Shown here one piece after another: positions 7,533-15,385 of a stretch of DNA of 21,582 nt. The first letter of the stretch is position 1. Each line of letters begins with the position of its first letter. The DNA lies in the NCBI GenBank assembly GCA_964351595.1, contig CAYGOT010000086.1, positions 1 to 21,582 on the forward strand, read 5' to 3'. The stretch is from UBA6059 sp964351595. GTDB taxonomy: Bacteria > Bacteroidota > Bacteroidia > Cytophagales > Cyclobacteriaceae. The notes beneath the pieces are model-generated. The model searched no databases and was not told where the DNA came from. It was given only the letters and a program-made list of their open reading frames with translations. The position numbers and the translations under genes were made by a program.

Positions 7533-7573
7533 TGTATGACTACCGCAAAATCCAATATATTGCCGCACAAAAA

Positions 7574-8260
7574 ATGTCGAGAATTCTCCTCATCCGTCAT
7601 GGGCAAGCTTCTTTCATGCAGAAGAATTACGATCAGCTGTCTGACCTGGGACAGCAGCAATCGGTGAAATTAGGCCAATGGCTGTCGGAGAAAAGCATTA
7701 ACCCCGAGTTGCTTTTTTCGGGTACGCTGAGCCGCCAGCAGGATACCTGCAAACTGTCAATTGGAGAGAGCAGACCTCCGACCATAGACACTAATTTTAA
7801 TGAACACGAGGGACCGGCGATCTTCAAGGCATATTTTCCGACCTACCTATCGGAAAAACCCTCGCTGGCTGAAGAAATTGAAACTAAGGGTATGCAGGAT
7901 CCAACCATCAGATCTCAATTGATCAAGGCTTTTTTCCAGATGCACCACCTTTGGACCCAAGGCAAGGTGGAAAGTGGCGAACATGAGTCATGGCAGGCTT
8001 TCAAGTTGAGGGCTCAGGAAGCATATGAGGTCGTGCTGTCTGCTGCGGAAGAAGGTTCAGTAGCAGTTTACACTTCAGGAGGCCTGATCGCCTCCATCCT
8101 CGGAATAGTGCTTGGGCTCAAAGATGATAAAGTGGTAGATATTAACTGGCAAATACGGAATACCTCCATCACAGAATTGAAACTGAGTGCTGGCCGCCTC
8201 CACCTTAGAGAGTTTAATAGTACGCCCCACCTGTCAATCGATGAAGTTACCTATGTATAA
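7574..8260 (+). CDS. Histidine phosphatase family protein, second His replaced by Ser, 228 aa
   Basis: The phosphoglycerate-mutase-like fold is shown by LLIRHGQASF at the N-terminus (Arg8, nucleophile His9, Gly10), SGTLSR with phosphate-binding Arg54, an acidic NEHEG (Glu77) and NTSITEL near residue 196. Where the family normally has SHGG, this protein has TSGG (167-170), so the second phosphate-binding histidine is Ser168. Other family branches also carry TSGG. Phosphohistidine chemistry at His9 could still occur, but activity is uncertain. The start is placed at ATG 7574 because the RHG motif normally lies within ten residues of the N-terminus; an upstream in-frame ATG at 7424 would add 50 unrelated residues and read through the dyad. 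The protein is cytoplasmic and the substrate unknown. Confidence 0.85.
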   Translation: MSRILLIRHGQASFMQKNYDQLSDLGQQQSVKLGQWLSEKSINPELLFSGTLSRQQDTCKLSIGESRPPTIDTNFNEHEGPAIFKAYFPTYLSEKPSLAEEIETKGMQDPTIRSQLIKAFFQMHHLWTQGKVESGEHESWQAFKLRAQEAYEVVLSAAEEGSVAVYTSGGLIASILGIVLGLKDDKVVDINWQIRNTSITELKLSAGRLHLREFNSTPHLSIDEVTYV

Positions 8261-8273
8261 TTGGTGGTCTACA

Positions 8274-8304
8274 TTGGTTGTGTTAACCAGTACAACTATT
8301 TTTG
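8274..8304 (+). promoter_or_regulatory. guaA promoter, TTG-N20-TATTTTTG
   Basis: TTG at 8274-8276, a 20-base spacer and TATTTTTG at 8297-8304 exactly fit the Bacteroides/Flavobacterium housekeeping sigma consensus (TTG or TTTG, about 17-23 bp, TAnnTTTG). In that promoter class transcription begins a few bases after the last G, which here is at or next to the guaA ATG (8308), so the mRNA would have little or no leader. Confidence 0.6.
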
Positions 8305-8307
8305 CGC

Positions 8308-9837
8308 ATGCTTGAAAAAATCCTGATCCTTGACTTTGGTTCACAGTATACACAGCTGATCGCACGCCGTGTCAGAGAGCTCAATGTCTATTGCGAAATT
8401 CATCCCTTCAATCATGTCCCAGAGATTGCAGAAGACGTCCGTGGAGTGATTCTTTCGGGCAGCCCATGTTCGGTGAGGGAAGAGGATGCTCCTGATGTCA
8501 ACCTGGATTTGATACCTGAGGGTGTACCTGTCCTGGGTGTTTGCTATGGAGCACAGCTCATGGCGCATAAAGCCGGGGGGTTCGTGCTGCCATCTGAGAT
8601 CAGAGAGTATGGTAGAGCGCGGTTGTCAAGAGTGGACACACATTTCGACTTACTCAAGGAGATTGAAATAGATTCTCAGGTATGGATGAGCCATGGTGAT
8701 ACGATCAAGCAGTTGCCCGATGATTTCGAGATTATCGCTAGTACTTCTTCTGTAGAGGTGGCGGCTTTTAAGGTCAAAGACACTAATACTTATGGCATAC
8801 AGTTTCACCCTGAGGTGACGCATAGCCTACAGGGCAAGACACTTTTAAGGAACTTTGTGGTGCACATCTGTCATTGTGCGCAGGATTGGACACCAGATAT
8901 TTTCGTAGAGAGCACTATTGCAAGTCTCAAAGCCCAACTGGGCGATGACAAAGTGGTACTTGGCCTGTCAGGAGGAGTGGATAGCTCAGTGGCGGCAGTA
9001 CTGATTCACAAGGCTATCGGTAAGAACCTGTACTGCATATTCGTCGATAATGGTCTCTTGAGAAAGAATGAGTTTGAAGATGTACTCCACTCCTACAAGG
9101 ATATGGGCCTCAATGTGATCGGCGTAGATGCTAAAGAGCAGTTCTACAAAGCGCTCGAAGGTCATACTGAGCCAGAAGCTAAACGGAAAGCCATAGGCCG
9201 GACTTTCATCGAGATATTCGATGTGGAGGCACACAAAATAAAGGATGTGAAGTGGCTCGGTCAGGGCACCATCTACCCGGACGTTATAGAGTCAGTTTCT
9301 GTTAAGGGGCCATCAGCGACCATCAAGTCCCACCACAACGTGGGAGGCCTACCGGAAAAGATGCACCTCAAAGTGGTAGAGCCCTTGAATACTCTTTTCA
9401 AAGATGAAGTTCGCAGAGTTGGCAAATCTCTCGAAATTGACCCGGCTATACTAGGAAGACACCCATTCCCTGGCCCTGGTTTGGGTATTAGGATACTAAG
9501 TGATATCACACCTGAGAAAGTCAGAATACTCCAGGAAGTTGATGCCATCTTCATCAATGGACTGAAGGAAGCTAAGCTTTATGATGATGTGTGGCAAGCA
9601 GGAGCGATGCTGCTGCCTGTACAGTCAGTAGGAGTGATGGGTGATGAGCGTACCTATGAGAACGTGGTAGCCTTACGTGCTGTGGCGAGTGTGGACGGTA
9701 TGACCGCTGACTGGTGTCATTTACCCTATGATTTTCTAGGAGAAATATCGAATAATATTATCAACCGCGTCAAGGGCGTCAATAGAGTAGTGTACGATAT
9801 ATCTTCCAAACCCCCTGCCACCATTGAGTGGGAATAG
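8308..9837 (+). CDS. guaA: GMP synthase (glutamine-hydrolysing), 509 aa
   Basis: It converts XMP, ATP and glutamine to GMP in de novo purine synthesis, in the cytoplasm. The N-terminal class I glutamine amidotransferase has catalytic Cys79 (GVCYGAQL) with His167 and Glu169 (QFHPEV). The ATP-pyrophosphatase domain begins with the P-loop LSGGVDSS (220-227). The C-terminal dimerisation domain ends in the typical KPPATIEWE. Length is normal for the bacterial two-domain enzyme. ATG 8308 gives the expected N-terminus MLEKILILDFGSQ; a TTG two codons upstream (8302) lies inside the promoter element and is rejected. It stands 47 bp after the histidine-phosphatase gene but has its own strong promoter. 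No guanine-type riboswitch was seen upstream, and there is no room for one. Confidence 0.97.
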   Translation: MLEKILILDFGSQYTQLIARRVRELNVYCEIHPFNHVPEIAEDVRGVILSGSPCSVREEDAPDVNLDLIPEGVPVLGVCYGAQLMAHKAGGFVLPSEIREYGRARLSRVDTHFDLLKEIEIDSQVWMSHGDTIKQLPDDFEIIASTSSVEVAAFKVKDTNTYGIQFHPEVTHSLQGKTLLRNFVVHICHCAQDWTPDIFVESTIASLKAQLGDDKVVLGLSGGVDSSVAAVLIHKAIGKNLYCIFVDNGLLRKNEFEDVLHSYKDMGLNVIGVDAKEQFYKALEGHTEPEAKRKAIGRTFIEIFDVEAHKIKDVKWLGQGTIYPDVIESVSVKGPSATIKSHHNVGGLPEKMHLKVVEPLNTLFKDEVRRVGKSLEIDPAILGRHPFPGPGLGIRILSDITPEKVRILQEVDAIFINGLKEAKLYDDVWQAGAMLLPVQSVGVMGDERTYENVVALRAVASVDGMTADWCHLPYDFLGEISNNIINRVKGVNRVVYDISSKPPATIEWE

Positions 9838-9889
9838 GCTTGAGCTGAGATATAATTTGTTTTCTTTGTAGTCTCTAACCGATCTTGAT

Positions 9890-11695
9890 TTGAAGTATAT
9901 TCTATTTTGTCTGCTACTCCTTTCCCAAACGCTTTTTGGACAAGACTATCAGACCTCATACCTGGCTGGTAAAAGCTACCTGGCTAATGAAAACTATCAG
10001 CTCGCACAGCAGAGTTTTCAGAAGGTAATCAACGATGACCCGGAAAACCCATTTAGGAATTATGGTGCTTTTTACTATGGCATTGCCTCCTATAGACTGG
10101 AACAACTCTCAATAGCCAAGGATATTTGGAGACAGATAGAGGTCAAAGACAGTCGCTGGAAAAATATCGATGAGGTGTACTATTGGCTTGCCAAAGTAAA
10201 CCTCGAATCTGATCAGCTCGGCTTAGCACTTCCGTATGTTGAAAAAGCAACGGATACCACTATTGTGAAGTCTATCACCGCCATGGTAGAGAGCGGATTG
10301 CAAGAGGTTGAGGACTTAGAGCTCTTATCAGAATGGTATAGTCAGTATCCTGAAAATCGCCCAGTGGCCGAGCGCTATGCTCAGGTACTGTTGAGCACCC
10401 CACTCACACAAGCCAACAATGAGATCATCGCTGAAATCAATGAGAAATTCTCATTGGCTAATGAGCTTCAGGTGGTGAAGAAGGATGTATATAAGGTGGC
10501 GGTGCTACTGCCATTTATGTATCAGTCACTGGACGACATGAGCATGATCGTGCGAAATACGTTCATTACAGACCTGTATGCGGGCATGGTCCTGGCAGCA
10601 GAAGATCTCAAATCACAAGGAATCGAAATTGAGTTGCTGCCATACGATACGCGTAGATCTAAGCCGGAAACCGCAAAAATATTGGCCCGTGAAGAGATGA
10701 AAGGCATGGACTTGATCGTAGGCCCCCTATATCCCGGACCTTTTGAGCTCGTTAACAAGTTTTCGAGAGAAAACAGAATCAACATGTTCAACCCGCTCTC
10801 GGGTAATGGAGAGATCATCGCGGAAAACCCATTTTCATTCTTGCTAAAGCCCACCTATGAGACGATGGCGAAGGTGGCCGCTGACTATGCCCAGAAGACT
10901 TATATAGCCGATGAAGATCTGATCATCCTTTACGAGGATGAAGACAGGTTCGCTTCTATGGCGTCTGTTTATGATTCTGTCATGACCAAGGCTGGCTACA
11001 ATGTTGTTCAGCGACTAAAACTGTCAAAGGAAAACTCAAGAGAAATACTTGACGCCCTCACCTCGAGTCGTGAAATAATAGTTAGCCGTGAGGAAAGAGA
11101 CTCCCTATTGCTTCTGCCTTACAGGAGAATTAGTGATCGCCAACCCACAGAACAGGAAAGAAGAGACCCTAATATCCCGACTGATTCATTACTGTACTTT
11201 GAGGATCGATATGATCTTGGTATTGATAGTATCGGTCATATTTTTGTTGCCTCGACCAATTCACTTATCGCAGCGAATGCCGTAGGTGGAGTAGAAGTAC
11301 GTGGTGACAGGATACCCATCGTTGGCCTTGGCGAATGGCTCAATTTCAATGTACTCACACTAGAGCAGTTCGAGAGGTTGGAAGTAGCGCTGATCCATAC
11401 CAACTATGTCAACTACGACAGCACCGGGGTATATGCCGTTGAGGAGCAGCTCACCCAACTCTACCGAAATCAACCAAGTATAAATCAACTCACCGGATAT
11501 GATCTTATTTGGTTTGTTGGTCAACAACTCTTCGAACACGGAGTTTATTTTCAGATTGGTCTTCGGGATGGAGAGATAGTTCCTGGGAGGATATTCCCTG
11601 GTTACAGATATGGTTTCGCAAGAGACAACCAATTGGTACCTATCGTAAAAATGGTCGATTCTGCCCTTAAAATAGTCAATAGCCCAAATGAATAA
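9890..11695 (+). CDS. TPR plus periplasmic-binding-fold (ABC substrate-binding-like) protein, 601 aa
   Basis: Signal peptide MKYILFCLLLLSQTLFG (cleavage near Gly17/Gln18) directs it to the periplasm. Residues ~20-190 contain TPR-like helical repeats (AGKSYLANENYQLAQQSFQKVI, then YGIASYRLEQLSIAKDIW). From ~202 (KVAVLLPFM) follows a type I periplasmic-binding fold of the branched-chain amino acid receptor/LppC class, with DLIVGPLYPGPF and an AAEDLKSQGIEIELLPYDTRR block. No permease or ATPase genes are adjacent, so it is probably a scaffold or sensor rather than a transport receptor. The start is TTG 9890: an in-frame stop at 9869 excludes an earlier start, and a later one would destroy the signal peptide. 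Its last 8 bp overlap hemL, indicating coupling. Confidence 0.8.
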   Translation: MKYILFCLLLLSQTLFGQDYQTSYLAGKSYLANENYQLAQQSFQKVINDDPENPFRNYGAFYYGIASYRLEQLSIAKDIWRQIEVKDSRWKNIDEVYYWLAKVNLESDQLGLALPYVEKATDTTIVKSITAMVESGLQEVEDLELLSEWYSQYPENRPVAERYAQVLLSTPLTQANNEIIAEINEKFSLANELQVVKKDVYKVAVLLPFMYQSLDDMSMIVRNTFITDLYAGMVLAAEDLKSQGIEIELLPYDTRRSKPETAKILAREEMKGMDLIVGPLYPGPFELVNKFSRENRINMFNPLSGNGEIIAENPFSFLLKPTYETMAKVAADYAQKTYIADEDLIILYEDEDRFASMASVYDSVMTKAGYNVVQRLKLSKENSREILDALTSSREIIVSREERDSLLLLPYRRISDRQPTEQERRDPNIPTDSLLYFEDRYDLGIDSIGHIFVASTNSLIAANAVGGVEVRGDRIPIVGLGEWLNFNVLTLEQFERLEVALIHTNYVNYDSTGVYAVEEQLTQLYRNQPSINQLTGYDLIWFVGQQLFEHGVYFQIGLRDGEIVPGRIFPGYRYGFARDNQLVPIVKMVDSALKIVNSPNE

Positions 11696-12983
11696 CCAAC
11701 ATAGTAAGACGCTCTTTGATCGTGCTCAAAAATCCATTCCTGGTGGTGTAAACTCTCCCGTACGCGCATTTCGCGCGGTGGGTGGCAATCCACTGTTCAT
11801 CAAGTCAGCGAAGGGTGCTTACATCACCGATGAAGATGACAACCAATACATCGAGTTGATCAACAGCTGGGGGCCAATGATTCTTGGCCATGCCAATGAA
11901 ATGATCGAAGAAGCGGTGCGTGGGGCCATTTCAGCTTCACTTTCGTTCGGAGCACCTACCGCTAAAGAAGTGGAGATCGCAGAGCTGATCGTAGATATGG
12001 TGCCATCCGTGGAGCGGGTGCGCATGGTTAATTCGGGTACGGAAGCAACTATGTCAGCCATACGGGTAGCGAGAGGATTTACCGGTAGGGACAAAATCTT
12101 AAAATTTGAAGGATGCTACCACGGACATGGTGACTCGTTTTTGATCGCTGCAGGTAGTGGAGCAGTGACATTGGGTACTCCCGATAGTCCTGGTGTGACC
12201 AAAGGGACCGCAGGAGATACGATCAGCGTGTTGTTCAATAATCTCGCCTCGGTCGAACAGGCATTAATAGAGCATAAGGGCCAGGTAGCGGCCATCATAT
12301 TGGAGCCCGTGGCTGGCAATATGGGCTGTGTGCTACCGCAAAAAGGCTTTCTTGAAGGTCTGCGCAAGCTGTGCAATGAGCACGGCGCACTGTTGATTTT
12401 TGATGAGGTGATGACGGGCTTCCGTTTGGCCAAAGGTGGTGCTCAGGAGCTTTATGGAGTGACACCCGATATGACCACTATGGGTAAGATCATCGGTGGT
12501 GGTATGCCGGTTGGTGCCTATGGTGGCAGAGCCGATATCATGAACTATGTTTCTCCGGTTGGACCTGTCTATCAGGCGGGAACCTTATCAGGAAATCCTA
12601 TTGCCATGGCTGCTGGTCTGGCTATGCTTCATTACCTCAACGATCATGATGAAGTCTATACTCAGACCAAGGCAACCACAGATGCGATTGTTGCAGGCAT
12701 TAAGCAAAACCTGACTGACTTGGCGCTTGACTACACCATCAATCAGGAGGGGAGTATGTTTAGCTTGTTTTTCACCTCCCAGCAAGTCAACAACTTCGAA
12801 GATGCTAAGACCTCTGATACCACACTTTTCGGGAAGTACTTTAGAGGAATGCTGGATCGTGGAGTTTACCTTCCACCTTCCCAGTACGAAGCATTATTCA
12901 TATCCACAGCGCTAGGGCAGAAGGAGATCGATGCAATAGTCAAGGCTAACGGTGAAGTGCTCTCTGAACTAAAAGATCAGTAA
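11688..12983 (+). CDS. hemL: Glutamate-1-semialdehyde 2,1-aminomutase, 431 aa
   Basis: It is a PLP-dependent class III aminotransferase that turns glutamate-1-semialdehyde into 5-aminolevulinate, the C5 route to tetrapyrroles, in the cytoplasm. Diagnostic features are the N-terminus SIPGGVNSPVRAF (16-28), the cofactor-binding NSGTEA (115-120), IFDEVMTGFR (237-246, PLP-pyridine Asp239) and the Schiff-base lysine Lys267 in MGKIIGGGMPVGAYGG. Full length for the family. ATG 11688 lies inside the end of the upstream gene (ATGAATAA junction), so translation is probably coupled. The 3' end overlaps the convergent DUF3667 gene by 15 bp, leaving no separate terminator region. Confidence 0.96.
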   Translation: MNNQHSKTLFDRAQKSIPGGVNSPVRAFRAVGGNPLFIKSAKGAYITDEDDNQYIELINSWGPMILGHANEMIEEAVRGAISASLSFGAPTAKEVEIAELIVDMVPSVERVRMVNSGTEATMSAIRVARGFTGRDKILKFEGCYHGHGDSFLIAAGSGAVTLGTPDSPGVTKGTAGDTISVLFNNLASVEQALIEHKGQVAAIILEPVAGNMGCVLPQKGFLEGLRKLCNEHGALLIFDEVMTGFRLAKGGAQELYGVTPDMTTMGKIIGGGMPVGAYGGRADIMNYVSPVGPVYQAGTLSGNPIAMAAGLAMLHYLNDHDEVYTQTKATTDAIVAGIKQNLTDLALDYTINQEGSMFSLFFTSQQVNNFEDAKTSDTTLFGKYFRGMLDRGVYLPPSQYEALFISTALGQKEIDAIVKANGEVLSELKDQ

Positions 12984-13994
12984 AGAGACAATCACCTCAA
13001 TCACTAATGCTAGCGCGAAAACAGATCCATAAATAAAGAACAAGGCGAATAACTTGCTGATGGTTTTGATATAGCTCTGCGCATAAACTCTCTTAAACGA
13101 AAAGAAGATATATATACCGAACAGGAGCAAAGCTATCGCTTCGATATCTACACCCCACACCAGATCGAGTAGGGGGATCAGAGAGAATATGAAGAAGGCA
13201 AAGGTGTGAAGATGTATGCCATGGATGAGATGATGAAAATAAAGGAAATGCTTACGCCGTACGTAGATGATCTTCAATACCAGAGCGAATATCGGCAGCA
13301 ACACAAACATCATAATTGAAGCATTCTTGATCAGGTAGGCTGTGATGCTAGTGACATCTGAATTGTCGATCCTAATAAATTGCCTGATCAGAATGGTTTC
13401 CCACCAACTGTACTCTTCTTTGGTTAATTTCCGAATCATTTCGCTGGTAGAGAAGTCACCTGACTTCTTCAGCTTCTGATACGCTGACCATGCATTCTCG
13501 AGGTTTGAATTGTCGGTGCTGTCTTCACCGAGACTCATTTGTATTAGGTCATTGGAAGTACTGTCCATCTCCGCTTCCCGGATCATCGCTACTTGTATAG
13601 TATCCATAACCTGGGAGAGTTTCGCCTGATCATCACTGGATAATGATTCCTTGGCACTGCTAAAGGTCTCTGTGACATCCGTGGCTGCAAGGCTCAATAG
13701 GAAGAAGTAAACCACGCTGACGATCAAATAGAGTCGGATGGGATTAGCAAAACTTACCCTTTTGCCCTCAATGAAGCGATTGGTGAGATACCCCGGCCTA
13801 AACAGAAATGGCACGACTGACCTTGAAAACCTCGAGTCTAGCGAAAAATAGTTGCTAAGGAAGTCAAAAAGGAGCGTGCTGAATGAGACATTAGGGTCGT
13901 CATTGAGCTGTCCGCAAATACGGCAATAGTTGTCCTCGGGTAGGAGAGGTTCTCCACAGTTGAGGCATTTGTTGCCTTTACGTTGGGTCTTCAT
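12969..13994 (-). CDS. DUF3667 zinc-ribbon membrane protein, 341 aa
   Basis: The N-terminal zinc ribbon has Cys10-x2-Cys13 and Cys24-x2-Cys27 (CLNCGEPLLPEDNYCRICGQ), followed by the DUF3667 signature DSRFSRSVVPFLFRPGYLTNRFIEGKRVSFANPIRLYL (53-90 region). About five hydrophobic segments follow, starting with LIVSVVYFFLLSLA near residue 90, then four in the C-terminal 120 residues. A long polar loop (~105-200) separates the first segment from the others. It is an inner-membrane protein of unknown function. Its ATG overlaps the stop of the 59-aa gene upstream (ATGA), and it is the last gene of the nfeD-kdsB operon. Its 3' end overlaps the end of hemL by 15 bp. Confidence 0.85.
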   Translation of the reverse strand: MKTQRKGNKCLNCGEPLLPEDNYCRICGQLNDDPNVSFSTLLFDFLSNYFSLDSRFSRSVVPFLFRPGYLTNRFIEGKRVSFANPIRLYLIVSVVYFFLLSLAATDVTETFSSAKESLSSDDQAKLSQVMDTIQVAMIREAEMDSTSNDLIQMSLGEDSTDNSNLENAWSAYQKLKKSGDFSTSEMIRKLTKEEYSWWETILIRQFIRIDNSDVTSITAYLIKNASIMMFVLLPIFALVLKIIYVRRKHFLYFHHLIHGIHLHTFAFFIFSLIPLLDLVWGVDIEAIALLLFGIYIFFSFKRVYAQSYIKTISKLFALFFIYGSVFALALVIEVIVSLLIF

Positions 13995-14170
13995 TCCTCC
14001 TGGCGATAGCGTTTTTCGAGCCAGTGGAAGAAATAAGCAATTCCCCAGATGAGTAGTGCAAATAGCGTGTACATCAGCTGATCTTCCTCAGTCCTGATGC
14101 TGACCCAAAATGCAACAATGGCGGTGGCAAAGGTTACCCAGTAAAGTGTTTTGAAAATGCTTGAGATCAC
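13991..14170 (-). CDS. Small membrane protein, 59 aa, GTG start
   Basis: Translating the minus strand from GTG at 14170 gives a 59-residue protein: MISSIFKTLYWVTFATAIVA, then FWVSIRTEEDQLMYTLFALL, then IWGIAYFFHWLEKRYRQEE. It has two hydrophobic helices (about 8-24 and 32-48) separated by a charged SIRTEEDQ turn, and a basic, probably cytoplasmic, C-terminus. The GTG overlaps the TGA of the upstream SnoaL-like gene (GTGA) and its own TGA overlaps the ATG of the DUF3667 gene (ATGA). It fills the gap between two genes exactly, without stops, which supports it being real. No family is recognised. Confidence 0.75.
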   Translation of the reverse strand: MISSIFKTLYWVTFATAIVAFWVSIRTEEDQLMYTLFALLIWGIAYFFHWLEKRYRQEE

Positions 14171-14631
14171 TTGCCAATAAGTTTGATATAGTCAGTCATT
14201 AAGTCATTGTTGACCGTGACGGCCAGGTTGTACTGCCGGATTTTCCATTCTCCACTGATTTTTTGGATCACGCCCGATCCCCTGCATGGCCCCATCCAGG
14301 TGTCGAGTGTCTCATCAAACCACGCAATGGAGAAGTCATCATTGAAGCTGATGAACCTCTTTTGAGGTTTGAAGTTCCAGGTACGATTATTGTCAAAAGC
14401 CTCCTTTGCATACTCTTGAAATTGCTCTTTCGTCCATCTCTCTGTAGGGTCAGTTCCCAGAAAAACTCCTGACGATGCAATGCTACCAAAGTAAGCTTCT
14501 GCGTTTGCCTCGGCAGCCGCCACATGCCAGTCGTCCAGAAATGCGGTGATCTCCTTCTTGTTATCCAATAAAGGAATTTGAGCTAATGAAGCCTGAGCTA
14601 AAAAAATTAGAGAAAGAAAAAAAAGTCTCAT
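14167..14631 (-). CDS. Exported SnoaL/NTF2-like protein, 154 aa
   Basis: Signal peptide MRLFFLSLIFLAQASLAQ predicts export. Residues ~25-150 fit the SnoaL-like (nuclear transport factor 2-like) fold: ITAFLDDWHVAAAEANAEAYFGSI as the first helices, WTKEQFQEYAKEAF, and the C-terminal strands GSGVIQKISGEWKIRQYNLAVTVNND. Such domains act as small-molecule-binding cones or enzymes; the ligand is unknown. The gene starts 4 bp after kdsB and its stop is overlapped by the start of the 59-aa gene, so it is in the middle of the operon. Confidence 0.82.
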   Translation of the reverse strand: MRLFFLSLIFLAQASLAQIPLLDNKKEITAFLDDWHVAAAEANAEAYFGSIASSGVFLGTDPTERWTKEQFQEYAKEAFDNNRTWNFKPQKRFISFNDDFSIAWFDETLDTWMGPCRGSGVIQKISGEWKIRQYNLAVTVNNDLMTDYIKLIGK

Positions 14632-14635
14632 ATCG

Positions 14636-15385
14636 CTAGTGCTTGGTTTCTGATAAGTGATCTATGGCCTTATCCATGTCCTCAGGTGTGTCGATCCCAA
14701 AAGTCTCAATATCGGTCTCGGCAACTTTGATCTTATAGCCATTTTCAAGCCACCGCAGTTGCTCGAGTGACTCGGCTTTTTCGAGTAAGCTGAGCGGTAT
14801 TTTCACGATTTCCGATAGGATGTCAGCGCGATAGGCATAGATGCCAATGTGCTTGTAATAGGTGTGATGGATCAACCAGGAGTCAGGATCCTTACCACGG
14901 ATGTGAGGAATACACTGACGACTAAAGTATAAGGCATCTCGGTCTTTATTGAAGACGACCTTCATGACGTTGGGGTTGAAGAGCACCTCCTGATCTTGCA
15001 CCTTCTTCACCAGGGTGGCAAGCTCTACTTCTCCATCAAGCACTTTGCCGAGCGTATCAATTTGCTTAGGATCGATAAATGGCTCATCTCCCTGAATATT
15101 GACGATATAGTCGTATTCTTCACCCAGCTGTTGGTATGCCTCAAAGCACCTTTCGGTACCGTTGCTATGATGATCTTCCGTCATGATCACCTCTCCACCA
15201 AAGGCCTTCACAGCATCATAGATACCCGAGTGGTCGGTTGCCACGATCACTTTAGTGAACGTGTAGGCTTTGTTGGCCTGCTCCCATACCCGCTGGATCA
15301 TGTACTTCCCTCCAAGATCAATCAATGGCTTACCAGGAAATCTGGTGGAGGCGTATCGCGACGGAATAATTCCCAATACTTTCAT
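14636..15385 (-). CDS. kdsB: 3-deoxy-manno-octulosonate cytidylyltransferase, 249 aa
   Basis: It activates Kdo with CTP to CMP-Kdo for lipopolysaccharide inner-core synthesis, in the cytoplasm, which fits a Gram-negative organism. Family motifs are IIPSRYASTRFPGKPL (6-21), ATDHSGIYDAV (49-59), NGTERCFEAY (75-84), NIQGDEPFI (96-104, metal-binding Asp100) and HIGIYAYRADIL in the C-terminal half. Length is normal. The ATG overlaps the stop of nfeD by 4 bp (ATGA), and the next gene follows after 4 bp, so it is translated from the nfeD-led transcript. Confidence 0.96.
   Translation of the reverse strand: MKVLGIIPSRYASTRFPGKPLIDLGGKYMIQRVWEQANKAYTFTKVIVATDHSGIYDAVKAFGGEVIMTEDHHSNGTERCFEAYQQLGEEYDYIVNIQGDEPFIDPKQIDTLGKVLDGEVELATLVKKVQDQEVLFNPNVMKVVFNKDRDALYFSRQCIPHIRGKDPDSWLIHHTYYKHIGIYAYRADILSEIVKIPLSLLEKAESLEQLRWLENGYKIKVAETDIETFGIDTPEDMDKAIDHLSETKH

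Noticed and set aside
7424..7573. 50-residue N-terminal extension of the histidine phosphatase
   Set aside because: It lies upstream of the conserved LLIRHG N-terminus and reads through the dyad operator; ATG 7574 is a better start.
9851..9868. Promoter before the TPR/binding-protein gene (TATAATTTG or TTTCTTTG)
   Set aside because: TTTCTTTG at 9861-9868 with TTG at 9840-9842 has one mismatch and a poorer fit than the guaA promoter; readthrough from guaA is as likely.
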